Assembly (NCBI GenBank): GCA_903813345.2
Contig: CAIIXF020000011.1
Location: forward strand, 25,414,166-25,478,165
Origin: Owenia fusiformis
Lineage: Eukaryota; Annelida; Polychaeta; Sabellida; Oweniidae
Length of the DNA stretch: 64,000 nt
Direction: 5' to 3'
Shown here: one piece after another, positions 46,385-57,627 of the stretch
How positions within the stretch are numbered: position 1 is the first letter of the stretch
Layout: each line of letters starts with the position of its first letter
The notes under the pieces: model-generated
The model's database searches: none
What the model saw: the letters and a program-made list of their open reading frames with translations, nothing else
What the model was told of the DNA's origin: nothing
Made by a program: the position numbers and the translations under genes

Positions 46385-46864
46385 GTTGTAAATGTCAGTG
46401 ACTATAACATAAAGTTATCCAGATTGCGAAACCAAACTGAATCCATTGCACATTGAAATGTTGGCCGCTACTGAATTGTATTTTTAAGGCTAATTGATCT
46501 GTAATAGAGTGGTGTGACCTAAAATCAATAGGCGAATTAAACACAATAATGAGTTAGCTTAACAAATTCTAAAGATGCAATTTGATGATGAAGTTAGCTT
46601 AAATGTTCGGTGGAGACGTTATTTTGATTTTTTCAATCTCTGTGGACTTAACATTTGTTTGTGCGTCTTGTGTCTGTCATTATAAAGGTCTTTATGTCCC
46701 CACCAAGAAGTGGTAACATGTTATTATAACCCCCATTTTTTCGATCGGCGTTTGGTATCGTCATTCGAAGTCGGTATCACATAGTTGCACTTTTGTATCC
46801 ATTTGCAATAACTTACCAGGCCGGGTAACGTCTTTTTGTCATATTGATGCCGTTTAATCCTATA

Positions 46865-46983
46865 CATAGGCGTAGCCGGGGGAGGGGGGGGGATGGGTGC
46901 GATCGCCTTGCTTATGCTCCCCCCGACTGTAAACCGAAAAAATGGCGATCGCACCCCCTGACTGAAAGCTGACTACGCCCCTG
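46865..46983. mobile_element. Short MITE-like repeat (CATAGGCGTAGCC ... GACTACGCCCCTG)
   Basis: 119 bp with imperfect inverted ends and a G-run next to the left end. No clear target duplication. Confidence 0.45.
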
Positions 46984-47065
46984 ATTCATTAGCATATTTG
47001 TTATTTATACAACTACCATCTTGATATTTAGTATGCGTGTTTAAGAAAAAAGAACAAACAATCAA

Positions 47066-47250
47066 CAGGCCCGTAACCAGGATTTGCCAAGGGGGGGGGG
47101 GTCAGTTTTCAAAAATTTCCAGGCCGGGGGGTTCACATTTGACAATTTTGGCCCAAATATGGCTAAAATCACAAGAGAAGTGCTCAAAATGGTGAAAAAC
47201 TGCATGATTTTGAAAGAAATACCCTGCGAACCCCCCTGGCTACGGGCCTG
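47066..47250. mobile_element. MITE, hAT5-like, copy 3
   Basis: Ends CAGGCCCGTAACCAG and CTGGCTACGGGCCTG, flanked by ATCAA (47061-47065, 47251-47255). The interior GTTCACATTTGACAATTTTG is shared with copy 2. Confidence 0.75.
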
Positions 47251-47846
47251 ATCAATAAGAAACTATGGAAAGCCATTTGTGTCCGCAAAATTGAATAGTT
47301 CCGTGAGCTGTGCAGTACACTTTTCAAGTTGTTTTAAATTACTTTTTGACGAATAGATGGCGTATTCTCAGTCAACATAGATCATTGTGTTGATCAGATA
47401 TTGGACAAAACTTGACATAGATCGAAATATTTTTGAATATTTATTTTAATCTCTGACGTGGCCTGTTTGAGCACCGGTGTCAAATGTGAGATCGAGTAAT
47501 TATCAATCAGTTGGAAATACTACTAGGATGATGAAAAACAACTCTTCGTTTTACTAAGAACAGTGAAACGTACTTTAAATCGAAAATATGAAAATAGAAT
47601 AACATTAAAGGCCCCATGCAAAGTTTTAAAAATATATAATTTAATAAATATAAACCATTGGACATTTCCACAGACTATACACGAGACTACACCTCGTACA
47701 GACAATTACCAATGTTCAAAACTGTACCGATTGCTCTATTCAAAGCATCATGATTGAGTTCTCAAAGCATGGAAACTGCTAATGATACGATTGTTTGGTG
47801 TTTGGTGAACGATACAGTTCATGAATATATGTAGGCCTCCACCCGG

Positions 47847-47968
47847 GGCCTCCTAGACTTCCGTCAACGCGAACATCAGTTCTGACCTCGCGAACTACGT
47901 TCCTTGCGCAAGGAACCTAGTTCGCGAGGTCAGCACTGATGTTCGCGTTGACGGAAGTCTTGGAGGCC
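47847..47968. repeat. GC-rich near-perfect 122-bp hairpin
   Basis: GGCCTCCTAGACTTCCGTCA at the left pairs with TGACGGAAGTCTTGGAGGCC at the right, through ACCTCGCGAACTA to the central palindrome GTTCCTTGCGCAAGGAAC. It has far more G+C than its surroundings. Confidence 0.75.
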
Positions 47969-48069
47969 TGATATGTATATTTAGTTTTGATTGGGCTAAA
48001 AAGTCTTCCCATCAAGTGATAGTGTCTCGTAGATGTCCAATGTTCAAGTTAGAGGCATTTGGTTGTGTA

Positions 48070-49005
48070 CAGGGTGGTCCAAAAAAGCGAACCCCTGCAA
48101 CGGGCTATGTTTTCCTTAATACTTGCATGAATAGACTCATATTATCACATGTAGAGAAAGGTCTAACATTTCGGTTGATGCCATAATTTATTCTCAGTCT
48201 TAAATTTTGGAGAAATTACAAGAGTTTAACAAACATGCCTGAAAATTAGATAGTGTAGAAAATTTTACAAATGCGATTCACGGAAATTGTTGAAACACAT
48301 TGGATGATCTTAAACAGCTTTCAGTTAGAGATGCAAATTTAAAACCCTACCATATGACAAAAGGGACACTATTTAAGCAGAAAACACATCTCACACTTCC
48401 AATGATCATTTTGAAGCATTTTTAACTGTTCAACATTTCAGGGGTATGTTACCTACACCAACAGTTAGAAGAGGGCCTCTTGTGGAAGGAAGTTGCCCCT
48501 TCTGACCAGGAAACTGAGGAGCCCTTCATAAAATATCTTTAAAAGATCAAAAGAAAATCCAATATTCCATGTTTCGAGCCATATTTCATGAGAATTGGTT
48601 CATGATTAATGAAGAATTGACATTTCAAGATCATATAGGGGTATGTTCACGAATTCAGTGGAAAATGTTAATAATACAATAATTTTGCAACTAACAAAGG
48701 CAAGATGCTAGTTTTAAGCCATAATGTGCGTGATTCAAAACCAAACAGTCAGAAAAAATTAGTTCTTTAAGACTGCAGCTTAAAAAATGTCAGGGGAAGG
48801 GTGTTCAAAATCACATTTTATCCATTTTTAGTAATATTTGGTCAGGGCTTATAATTTCTACAAATTTCAAGACTAAGAAAAATGTATGGTACCAACAATT
48901 TTTTTAGACCTTCCCCTACAACATGTGAAAATATAAAAGAATTCCTGCTAGTAATAAGGGAAATATGGCCCGTTGCAGGGGTTCACATTTTTTTGGACCA
49001 CCCTG
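48070..49005. mobile_element. Tc1/mariner-type element with long inverted ends (936 bp)
   Basis: CAGGGTGGTCCAAAAAAGCG...CCCCTGCAACGGGC is mirrored by GCCCGTTGCAGGGG...TTTGGACCACCCTG. Similarity continues about 110 bp inward. Left target TA; right CA. No transposase seen. Confidence 0.65.
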
Positions 49006-49009
49006 CACT

Positions 49010-49380
49010 TCCTCTTTGAGAAACCCCTGGTTTACTTATTTTTGAGAGAACCTTTTTTGAGGAAGTCCATTTCCTCATTGAGTAAGATCTGGCATATATC
49101 CTCTATGAGTAAACCTCGACCATGGCACATTTCCTATTTGAGCAAGCCCTGTACTGAGATGTTTCCTATTTGAGTAAACCCTGGAACATTTCGTCTTTGA
49201 GTAAATCCTGGAATATTTCCCCTTTGAGTAAATCCTGGAATATTTCCTCTTTGAGTAACCTATGTTACATTTCCTCTTTGAGCAAGCCCTGTATGTTTCC
49301 TGCTACATTTCCCCCTCGAGGAAGCTCTGGTTCATTTCTTTCTGAGAAATCCTTGGTACACTTTCACCTTGAGTAAGCCA
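49010..49380. repeat. 27-bp imperfect tandem repeat downstream of B3GAT
   Basis: CTTTGAGTAAATCCTGGAAT-like units, exact 27-bp spacing in the middle (49201/49228), looser at the edges. It ends about 55 bp from the B3GAT stop codon, so may be transcribed in its 3' UTR. Confidence 0.7.
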
Positions 49381-49435
49381 TGTTGCCCTTATGGAGATCT
49401 GAATAAATACTTTCTATTGACGTAGCGTTGTTCTA

Positions 49436-52400
49436 TCACGTCTGTAGCTTTTCTATATTTGTTCCTTTCAGATCATTTGTTATAGTTATTTTCTTCACAT
49501 TGGGTTTTACAGTTTGTGTATGCCATACCAATATCTGAAATAGAAATCAATATTTTATGACGTGCTTTTTATTTATCTATTTTTATGTCTAACTGTATCT
49601 CATTAGATGAAATTCCTCTCAAAAGTTATTAGTAACTTCATTTTTTGGGTTTTGTATATTTTTTTGTGGATTTCCATCAATGGACCCCCTCCCATACTTC
49701 ACTGTTTGAAGGGAGGTGGTTGGGACCTATGTCCAATAAAGTACATCGCGATCAAAATAAATATTTATGGGTTATTTAGTACAAGCGAAGAATGCCACCC
49801 AAGGAGTGGTACCCCAAGAGTGATACCCTGGGAGTGGCACCCCAAGAGTAACAACCTTGAAGTGGTACCCCAAGAGTCAACCTAAAGTGTGGTACCCCAA
49901 GAGCGATACCCTAGGAGTGACACCTTGGGAGTAACAACCTTGAAGTGGTACCCCAAGAGTCAACCCAAAGTGTGGTACCCAAAAAGTGATACTCTAGGAG
50001 TGACACCTTGGGAGTAACAACCTTGAAGTGGTACCCCAAGAGTCAACCCAAAGTGTGGTACCCCAAGAGCGATACCCTAGGAGTGACACCTTGGGAGTAA
50101 CAACCTTGAAGTGGTACCCCAGGAGTCAACCCAAAGTGTGGTACCCCAAGAGCGATACCCTAGGAGTGACACCTAGGGAGTAACAACCTTGAAGTGGTAC
50201 CCCAAGAGTCAACCCAAAGTGTGGTACCCCAAGAGTGATACCCTAGGAGTGACACCTTGGGAGATGTACCCCAAGATAACAAAGTAAGAGTGAAGAGTTA
50301 AAGTAAGATTGAAACACCACGAGTTGTAAGCCAAGAGTTTTACTCCCCAGCAGTGACCGAATATTGTTTTTTTGTCACTGCAATATTTTTGGTTTTTGAG
50401 TGTTAAAGTTCTTATAAAGATGCATTGATTATTATACATTAAATACCGTACCTGTGTACCATTTGAAGCTTTTGGTTCAATTTCTGCCATTTTGAAATTT
50501 AGCAATTTCAGGAATTCGTCTTCATAGTGACCGGCCTTTACCATTTTAATGGGGAAGACTGGGTAAGCCTGAGATTTCCAATATGAGACACTAAACGAGA
50601 AGCCGGACATGTCGATTGCATATTTTCTGCCAGCTAAAATGATAACAAAGATAGAAATATATACAATGAGAACTAATGATGTGATTTCGTCAATACCATT
50701 GTTTGAACACGACATTTTATGTAAAGGATGCGTCTATACCCATTTTATGTACATGGTGTGCCAATACCTCTTGTATGTACAAGGTTCGCCAATACTCATT
50801 TTTCATATATGTGCATGATGCGTCAATACCCATTCTAAGTGCATGATGTGTCACTATCCATTTTATAAATCTATGTGTCTTCAAGATGGAACAAAGTTTA
50901 CACGAATTCACGTATTTGAAAAATGAACTCAATAATTTAGTAAGAAACTGGATGTAACATCTCCAAAGAGTGAAAAATTGGGGAATTTACCAAAGGTTCT
51001 GGGCCGATATAAAGATGGCAGCACCAACAGAATCCTGTATTATCTTTTTCTCTCATCTTTATTTAATTAAAAATTATTTCTATCGACCTTTGCCTATGGA
51101 ATTTACCATACCTCTTCAGCAATTCAATCATAAACTTTTATTCTTCAGAGGGAGGGTGCGGCGATTTTGAAGAAAATTCAACTCATTCCCCCCTCCGTTT
51201 ATTCTGTCCCATCACTGGGCGAGAGAACCATGCGAGTGAATTTCAAATTGAAATGTTAAAAATCACGCTGAGCATGAAGGTCTCGAGTACAATTCTTTAT
51301 GTCTACACTGACAAAAACTAAAATCACGCTGAAAAGATATAAAGTATCTCGCGGTGGGCATACATTTGCATAGTTGATGAGTAATACAGTATGTCCAAAA
51401 CGTCTCTTTACAATACAATGTCTAGTGTAAAGTGACTTTATGGACGCCTTGTAGAACTCTGATGTTGAATTGGTCCAGGCAAAATATAGTTTTACCTCTT
51501 CATTTTAATAGTTTGATTTTGATCAAGAGAGTGCGTCATCCATGTACGTAAAATCCAAAAACATTTAGGCCTCCTTGTCATGGCCTTCCTCATCGTTTAA
51601 GTCCACATATGTTTACCACATCGCGTATATTTTTTTATCGGTCTCCCTATATGTTCCTTGGTTTACGTACTTACCACTCCATCCGCTAACAAACTTTATC
51701 ACTTTGCCATTCTTCACCACGGGGCCTTCAAACATCATATTCGCCACAATACCAACGGGCCACATGGATATCTTGTTTGTATATCTCATCTGAAAATGGA
51801 GAAATGCGTAATGTTATTCATTATTCATTATTGGCGGAATGGTTCAGTACAAATATAATAACTTTTTCCATCAAACTGACTCGATAATTCCAAAATAATG
51901 TATTCTACAGTGTAAGCATATGTTCCGAATACAGCAAGCAATTCATATAAAGATTTATATAAAAAATTATCTGCATTATTTTTTATTTTTTTTGAAAATT
52001 GGAAGTACAAGGTGACACAAAAGCCAGAACCCGCAAATCTGTTCTGCTGAATATATGGTTCTGGTTTTGGGGGTCACCCTGTATAGTCCGCCTAGTACAC
52101 TGTACCTCTTCAAAGATCCTTATATCGTAAGTATTGTCATCGTCTCCAAAGTATATAACTCCAGAACCATTATGATTTTCCTGCAACCACTTAAGACAAA
52201 CATTTCGCTGTGACATGCCCCTACTGGCTCTGATCCTAATTGACTTTTGAGCGAGATATGTCAGTCGAATGCCCAACCTTCTAACCGTGGCGGGTAACAA
52301 AGTAGTTGGCTTGTCGCTGTCTTCAATTATAATCCAATGGAGGTTGGGCACCAGGCTCAATGTTTGTGCCAACCGTGTTATATCTGCCATTCTCTGTGGT

Positions 52401-52735
52401 CGATCGTAGGTGGGCGTAATCATATAAATCCAAGGTAAATTAACGTTGTCCGTTACCCGAGGTCCAAATTGAAGGATATTGGACTTTTTATCATGAACAT
52501 CAAAATGTTGAGTTCGATCATCTGGTATCGACGTCCCTATAGAGCTACTTACACTATCAAGTATTTCAGCCATGTTTTCTATTGGTTCTCTTGTACCATG
52601 CTGTCTTTGTCTCATCTCAATTGTATATTTCTCCCTTGATATTTTGAATATCACAAACATTACTGTTATAACAATGAAAAGCAATACATTTGGGGCCTTA
52701 TAGAATCTCATACCTTTCCTACAATACATTCCCAT
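49436..52735 (-). CDS. Beta-1,3-glucuronyltransferase, B3GAT family (GT43)
   Basis: Four exons join in phase: 52106-52735, 51675-51789, 50452-50633 and 49436-49534 (1026 nt, 341 aa; family members are about 325-335 aa). A hydrophobic anchor spans residues 15-30, then a stem, then the GT43 domain: MITPTYDRPQR (105-115), NLHWIIIEDS (131-140), the metal-binding DDD in YFGDDDNTYD (198-200), MWPVG (219-223), IDMSGF (255-260), HYEDEF with the catalytic-base Glu at 286 (aligned with ESS of human GlcAT-I) and ILVWHTQT (310-317). Human enzymes read VWHTRT there, so an Arg near the nucleotide is Gln here. I chose the ATG at 52735 because a good acceptor (TTTTTCAG) lies at 52746-52753, just upstream, suggesting a 5' non-coding exon; an in-frame ATG at 52759 would add 8 residues across it. 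Family knowledge: adds GlcA to galactose in the glycosaminoglycan linker (B3GAT3) or in HNK-1 (B3GAT1/2). Which one cannot be told. Confidence 0.88.
49780..50275. repeat. 83-bp minisatellite in B3GAT intron 3
   Basis: CTTGAAGTGGTACCCCAAGA recurs at 49856, 49939, 50022, 50105 and 50188. Shorter GAGTGACACC and GGTACCCC sub-repeats lie within each unit. It fills over half of the intron between exons 3 and 4. Confidence 0.85.
51387..51451. mobile_element. 65-bp palindromic TA-flanked MITE in B3GAT intron 2
   Basis: CAGTATGTCCAAAACGTC and TTTATGGACGCCTTG ends, with TCTTTACA and TGTAAAGTGA inside, flanked by TA (51385-51386, 51452-51453). Confidence 0.55.
52008..52081. mobile_element. 74-bp palindromic TA-flanked MITE in B3GAT intron 1
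   Basis: CAAGGTGACACAAAAGCCAG mirrors CTGGTTTTGGGGGTCACCCTG, flanked by TA (52006-52007, 52082-52083). It lies 24 bp beyond the exon 1 splice donor. Confidence 0.65.
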
Positions 52736-52929
52736 GGTATATCCTATGCTGAAAAACAAGGAATGAATCGCTCAGTTTTATTGCATCAATAATGAAAATG
52801 ATTAAGAATATAAATACAAGGTGGTCCACAAACAACTCACAAACTAACATTGAAGTATAACAGATATTCCATAGATAATGAGGTCAACTATGTACATTAG
52901 TACATGTGCAAGTATTATACAAGAACATG

Positions 52930-53184
52930 TAGTGGCGGATCCGGCGGGGGGGGGGGCATGGGGCCCGCTCCCCCTCCCCTAAGTTGGGCCTCATGGCTCC
53001 AAAAAGCAGGCCTTTTTGGTCATTACTGGGCCTTCTAAGGCCTTATTTTTTAATTTCAGGCCAAATTTAGAAGAAAATGGGCCTCAAAATTTCAAAATTT
53101 GGGCCCACTTTTCAGTTTTAGGGGCCTAATATTTCTCTGACCTGAAATTTGCCCCCCCCTTGTTGGTTCCTGGATCCGCCCCTG
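52930..53184. mobile_element. MITE-like repeat with GGCGGATCC ends
   Basis: TAGTGGCGGATCCGG at the left, inverse CTGGATCCGCCCCTG at the right. The interior is full of GGGCC runs. This end type is widespread in animal genomes; no clear target duplication. Confidence 0.5.
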
Positions 53185-53589
53185 ATACTGTACTTGTACA
53201 TGTATGACGTATGGCGTATCAAAGATAATTCAATTCCAAGTATCTTAGTTTATCGCGGGTGTCCCAAAAAGTGAGCCGCAATAGATAAGCCAAATTCTTT
53301 GAAAGTTTTCACTGAGGAATAATAGGGTATTATTAATAAGCAAGTGCTATAACTAAATGTATGCAATATTACTGCTGAATGAAAAAATAAATAAAAAATA
53401 TAAGAGATCGGTTACTATGAGTCTAGTCAAATTAAAAGCAGCATGCAAAAATATCCAATGATCAACAGAAAAGTCACCCATTTCAGTCTGAAAGAAGCTT
53501 TTTCGACAAGTATTTTTTCAGCCATAGATTAATTAATTAGTTATTCCCCTGGGGCGCTCTCGGGTCATTACATTGGTGAGCCAACCTAA

Positions 53590-53695
53590 CCAAAGTATCC
53601 ACGTGTAGTTTACGGGTGTGTAGGCGTTAATTACGCACGTGTAGACGTGAATTTACGCCCGTGCAGACGTAATTTACGCCCGTGTAGGCGTTATA
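53590..53695. repeat. Short CpG-rich tandem repeat
   Basis: About four units around TTTACGCCCGTGTAGACG, about 26 bp apart. The flanking 53185-54822 has no other supported feature. Confidence 0.5.
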
Positions 53696-54822
53696 TAATA
53701 TTTTGTGGTGAATAAGTGACAGTAAAATAAAAAACAAAACACTTAAAGGATTTTCAACTAGACGCCATGGCGTATTGCCGTACATTACAGCTACGTCACT
53801 GTACTCGCATCTGAGTAATTGACCATGTCGATTTTTGTACACCCGCTGTACGTCGTTCGTAAATCATTAATATGATACAAAAACTGTTTTCAACAGATTC
53901 GACATATACAGAACTACGAATTAAATATTAATACGTCCACGAGACTCCTGGGAGTGGTGTGTAAAATGTATCCGCCTTCAGAAATAGTGTAATCTTAATA
54001 AGTTCTGTGTTGCTCTGATTTGTGAATCGGCTAGATCTCAATGCCCACCCTAGCCATATGCATATGTATTATTTTCTCGGAAACTGAGACATGGATTTAA
54101 GCCCTGCAGTCAGTGCATTGTGTGCTGAATCATTCCTCTTGAAGGTGTTGTTTTCAAATCTTTGCGTGACCGTGCAGCGGGAATGCAAAATTTAGGAAAA
54201 CGCCCGAGTGGAATGAATCAGTCACCATGCATCAAGTCTTGGGCTTAAATTTTTTTCACACATTTTCTTTGCACTCACCTAAGAGATACGAAATCACCAG
54301 AACATATTTCAATGAAACTATTTACAAGGGTCAAGTTGACACTTCGACAACCATTCAGCGAATGTCTTTGGATGCGGTGATTGGTTATATAATGCAATAC
54401 AGTTATATGAAATATTGTGTTCGGATTGGCTTCCCTAGCTATGTGTGATATATCAGCTACGCTCAATGATTTTGAAACTTATATTAAAAGTGTACTTCTT
54501 TATTTCGACTCACTGTGTACACGACCTTTGTATTTTAATATTCATTCACATCATGATTGTATTATGATCACGAGTAGATCATATATTATCACAATGTGTA
54601 CTTGTAGAGAATGCGATATTTAATTTTATAGCACGATTAATGTGTTATCTGTACAATAACAGCTATTGATATTTCTGATATTATTGAAATCCGTGTTATA
54701 TTTTCCAGAAAATCGTTTATCAAACTCATATGCGTGTGATATCGTTTATCTCACGCATATCCGTGTGATATCACATTTGCATTTCGCGCCACAATATTGT
54801 TGGAAATTAGGTCAGATAAGAC

Positions 54823-55071
54823 ATGGATCTCGATGAACACAAGGAAGCAAGCCATGCCTTAAGCAATTTTGATCCTGGATACAGCAAAATGCAATCTAAT
54901 ATGCATCATAAGTCTGTGTCAGATATACAGTCTGCAAGTAGCTCATCTACCAGCCAGAGCCCGTTAGGATCACTATCCCAGAATGCCAACATTTCTGGGG
55001 GTACTTTTAATATTATGGTCCCACCAGTTCAATCACATTCACATAATAACACCTCTCGCAGGGGAGGCTAG
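54823..55071 (+). CDS. Small uncharacterised Ser/Asn-rich ORF (82 aa)
   Basis: An ATG-to-TAG frame encoding MDLDEHKEASHALSNFDPGY..., a Ser-rich middle (SASSSSTSQS) and NISGGTFNIMVPP near the end. The frame has a protein-like composition and no cryptic repeats, but no domain is recognised and no splice continuation is apparent. The SGGTFNI core resembles short motifs seen near the N-termini of some invertebrate NLR or death-fold proteins, from memory only. It may be a small gene, the first exon of a decayed gene, or chance. Confidence 0.3.
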   Translation: MDLDEHKEASHALSNFDPGYSKMQSNMHHKSVSDIQSASSSSTSQSPLGSLSQNANISGGTFNIMVPPVQSHSHNNTSRRGG

Positions 55072-55327
55072 TAGTGAGCATTGACTCGTCACAGTCGCAA
55101 TAGTCACAATAATATTAACTGTTATAAAGCTGACATAAAACTGACAAAAAACAAAGTTAACATGTTCATTTTATTTACTTTTTCTCGTGATATCATTTTA
55201 TCGCCTCGTAGATTCGCTCACTCGTGTTGATATCGTGTTGATCAACTCGGCGATAAAAATGATATCACTCAAAATGATGTGATATTCTGTATTTATGTGA
55301 AAATGAAGCCCTCTGATTGGTCAGTTC

Positions 55328-55408
55328 TTGCTACTGAGATTGTCCCCGCTGATCATCTCCGTCGCAATACAGAAAATATTGGTACGGGAGGGACAATCTC
55401 AGTAGCAA
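55328..55408. repeat. Hairpin TTGCTACTGAGATTGTCCC / inverse
   Basis: 81 bp with perfect 19-bp arms. Confidence 0.6.
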
Positions 55409-55433
55409 TACAGAGGATCACGCGATAAAAACG

Positions 55434-55569
55434 TTATTGAATGATTTGAAGTGCAATACAGGATATATTCTGTCTCGATATTTTGTATTTGCACTCGACT
55501 TCGTCTCGTTCCAATACGGAATTTCTGGAGCTGAATAAATCCTGTATTGCACTTCAAATCATTCAATAA
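55434..55569. repeat. 136-bp foldback with ~30-bp arms
   Basis: TTATTGAATGATTTGAAGTG and its inverse at the ends, extending through CAATACAGGAT; the centre reads GCACTCGACTTCGTCTCG. Confidence 0.65.
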
Positions 55570-55861
55570 GTTATATTTCATTACTTTAAAGCTGAATACA
55601 GAGGCTAATAAAATTGCAAGCAAAATGGCATATTTCCAGTTATTAACTGTGCATAATAAAAAGGTTAATAATATCAATTCGATATTCATGCATTCTATAA
55701 ACTGTAAAGTCAACATTTCATCTGGAGTATATACGCGAACAATACCCCTGGTAATACGAGTAATGTGTGACGTCATAGCGGCGGTCCGTAGTAATGGTGG
55801 ACCATAATTGAATATTCAAAACATTTTGGTGAGTTTTCATGTTCGAATCGTAGCTCAGAAC

Positions 55862-55993
55862 AGGTGTAATATCGTCGAATACACCCCTTAGGGCTAGGCA
55901 CAAAAGCTTTCGAACCCCTCACTCCCTTCGGTCGTTCGGGGTACAGAAAACGTTTGTGCCTAGCCCAGAGGGGTGTATTCGACAATATTACCG
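55862..55993. repeat. 132-bp foldback
   Basis: GTCGAATACACCCC, GGGCTAGGCACAAA and TCGAACCCC on the left have inverses on the right; a TCGGTCGTTCGG-like centre as in its neighbours. Confidence 0.65.
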
Positions 55994-57627
55994 TTGCTCT
56001 TCGGTCTATATTTCTTAAATATGGAAGTGAGTAAAGATTTTTCACGGGGTTATTTGAAATTTGTTTTCACGCGTTCTAGTCCTTTATTTTTACAAGTTTG
56101 TCTGAATCACAAACAATTTTGACTGTTACATAATGGATTTGGTTGGATGAAATATCAATTATACAGTTTTTGTAACGTTTTGTAGCCTACCTGTGTACAT
56201 ATTCAGTTAATCCAGTATTGAATTTGTGACATGCGTAGACAGATGGATGTGATTCAGAGATACCTAGGATATGCTTGTAGGTATTTATTTTTTATTGAAG
56301 CAGATTCTCACTGACTTCTTGCCTATTAGAGATATGACCATACCGCACCCTCGAATTAATACCCTTTGCAAAAATTCGATCTCGCTTCTTCATTTGATTC
56401 AACTAACATTGTGCTTGGGGTAGGTGTCTTATTATGAGAATCATCTTCACTTTCCATTCTTCTAATTAGTATAGAGATTTTACTTTGTAATCCCAATCTC
56501 ACTCGGAGTTAATATAACAGCGTCGCATACATTTTTCCAATATTGTCTCTTATATGTGTGATGCTGAACAACGTATACACCCTTATCGAGTTACAACTTG
56601 TATAGTAACAGTTTTTATACACGCCAAAATAAAAACAAGTGATTTTCGGAAGCAACTAGGCAGAACAATACGCTCCCTGAATATAAAGACATGGATAGCT
56701 CATGTTCATGTGAAGTTACACCTGAGCAGTTTTAAGCTGTACAGTTAGGACAGGCAATCAAAGTTAATTTTAATGTAGGTTTGCAAGCTGATTTTCAACG
56801 TCGGCCGTAGTTGATTTTTCGCTTCACGTTCCATTGGTTGTACGTTTAGCGTAGATCATGAAAACCAAACACATCCAAATCATGGGGATCCATGGGGATC
56901 TAAAAGGATTTTAAAGATGGCGTTGTCAGTGACACGTATGTCATATCCATGTGTAATATAGGAATAGAAGCTAGTTAAATCCATGGTGTCGTAGACACCG
57001 CAAATTGGTATATACTATATAGCATATCATTTATAGGCATACATACGGATTATACATTTTATAGCAAACAAGTTTTTATGAGTTTGTGTTTGTTTTCCCT
57101 GTACCTCATTTAAATATGAATAGTACCTGCAATTATTCCTTTCATATTTAAATGAGTTGGTCATGAAATAGTAGGTTAATCCGGTAGCCGACAGGCGTTA
57201 GTTGCATTCGCGAATACAAGCTTAGCTAACAAACCCAATAAGTGGTCATAAAACCATAAACCTGCAAAAATTGATTTGGAGATAATGATTTGTTCACACA
57301 GTTCATCAAGGTATTACGGTGACATACGACTGATTCTGTCAGAAGGAAAACCCGACATTAGTTAACAATATGTTTCACAAGAGAACTAGTCATGTAATGG
57401 CATGTGATACCTTGGATCAAGAGTTCAGGTACTGCACCAAGGCGTGTAGGGCACATGGAGAGGGTGGAATTTAAAATAAATAATACATTTTTGCTATTTT
57501 TATCTTAAAACCAAATGGTGACGTGTTTAACCAAGGGCGTTACAATACCCGGGAATTTATCGGTTCGTCCAGTACTTGTTTGTGATAGCGCCCTCTGTAG
57601 GTCACTGTGCTTATAGCCTACAGTAAT
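55994..57627. other. Gene-free stretch before the tandem array
   Basis: Only a small hairpin (CTCATTTAAATATGAA and inverse, about 57107-57155) is seen. Confidence 0.45.

Noticed and set aside
50634-50715. ATG at 50715 and a hydrophobic stretch as the start of a separate membrane protein or an alternative first exon of sulfotransferase B
   Set aside because: The AG before CTGGCAGAAAATATG is a good acceptor, and from there the frame is B3GAT exon 3, in phase with exon 2. The upstream part is intron.
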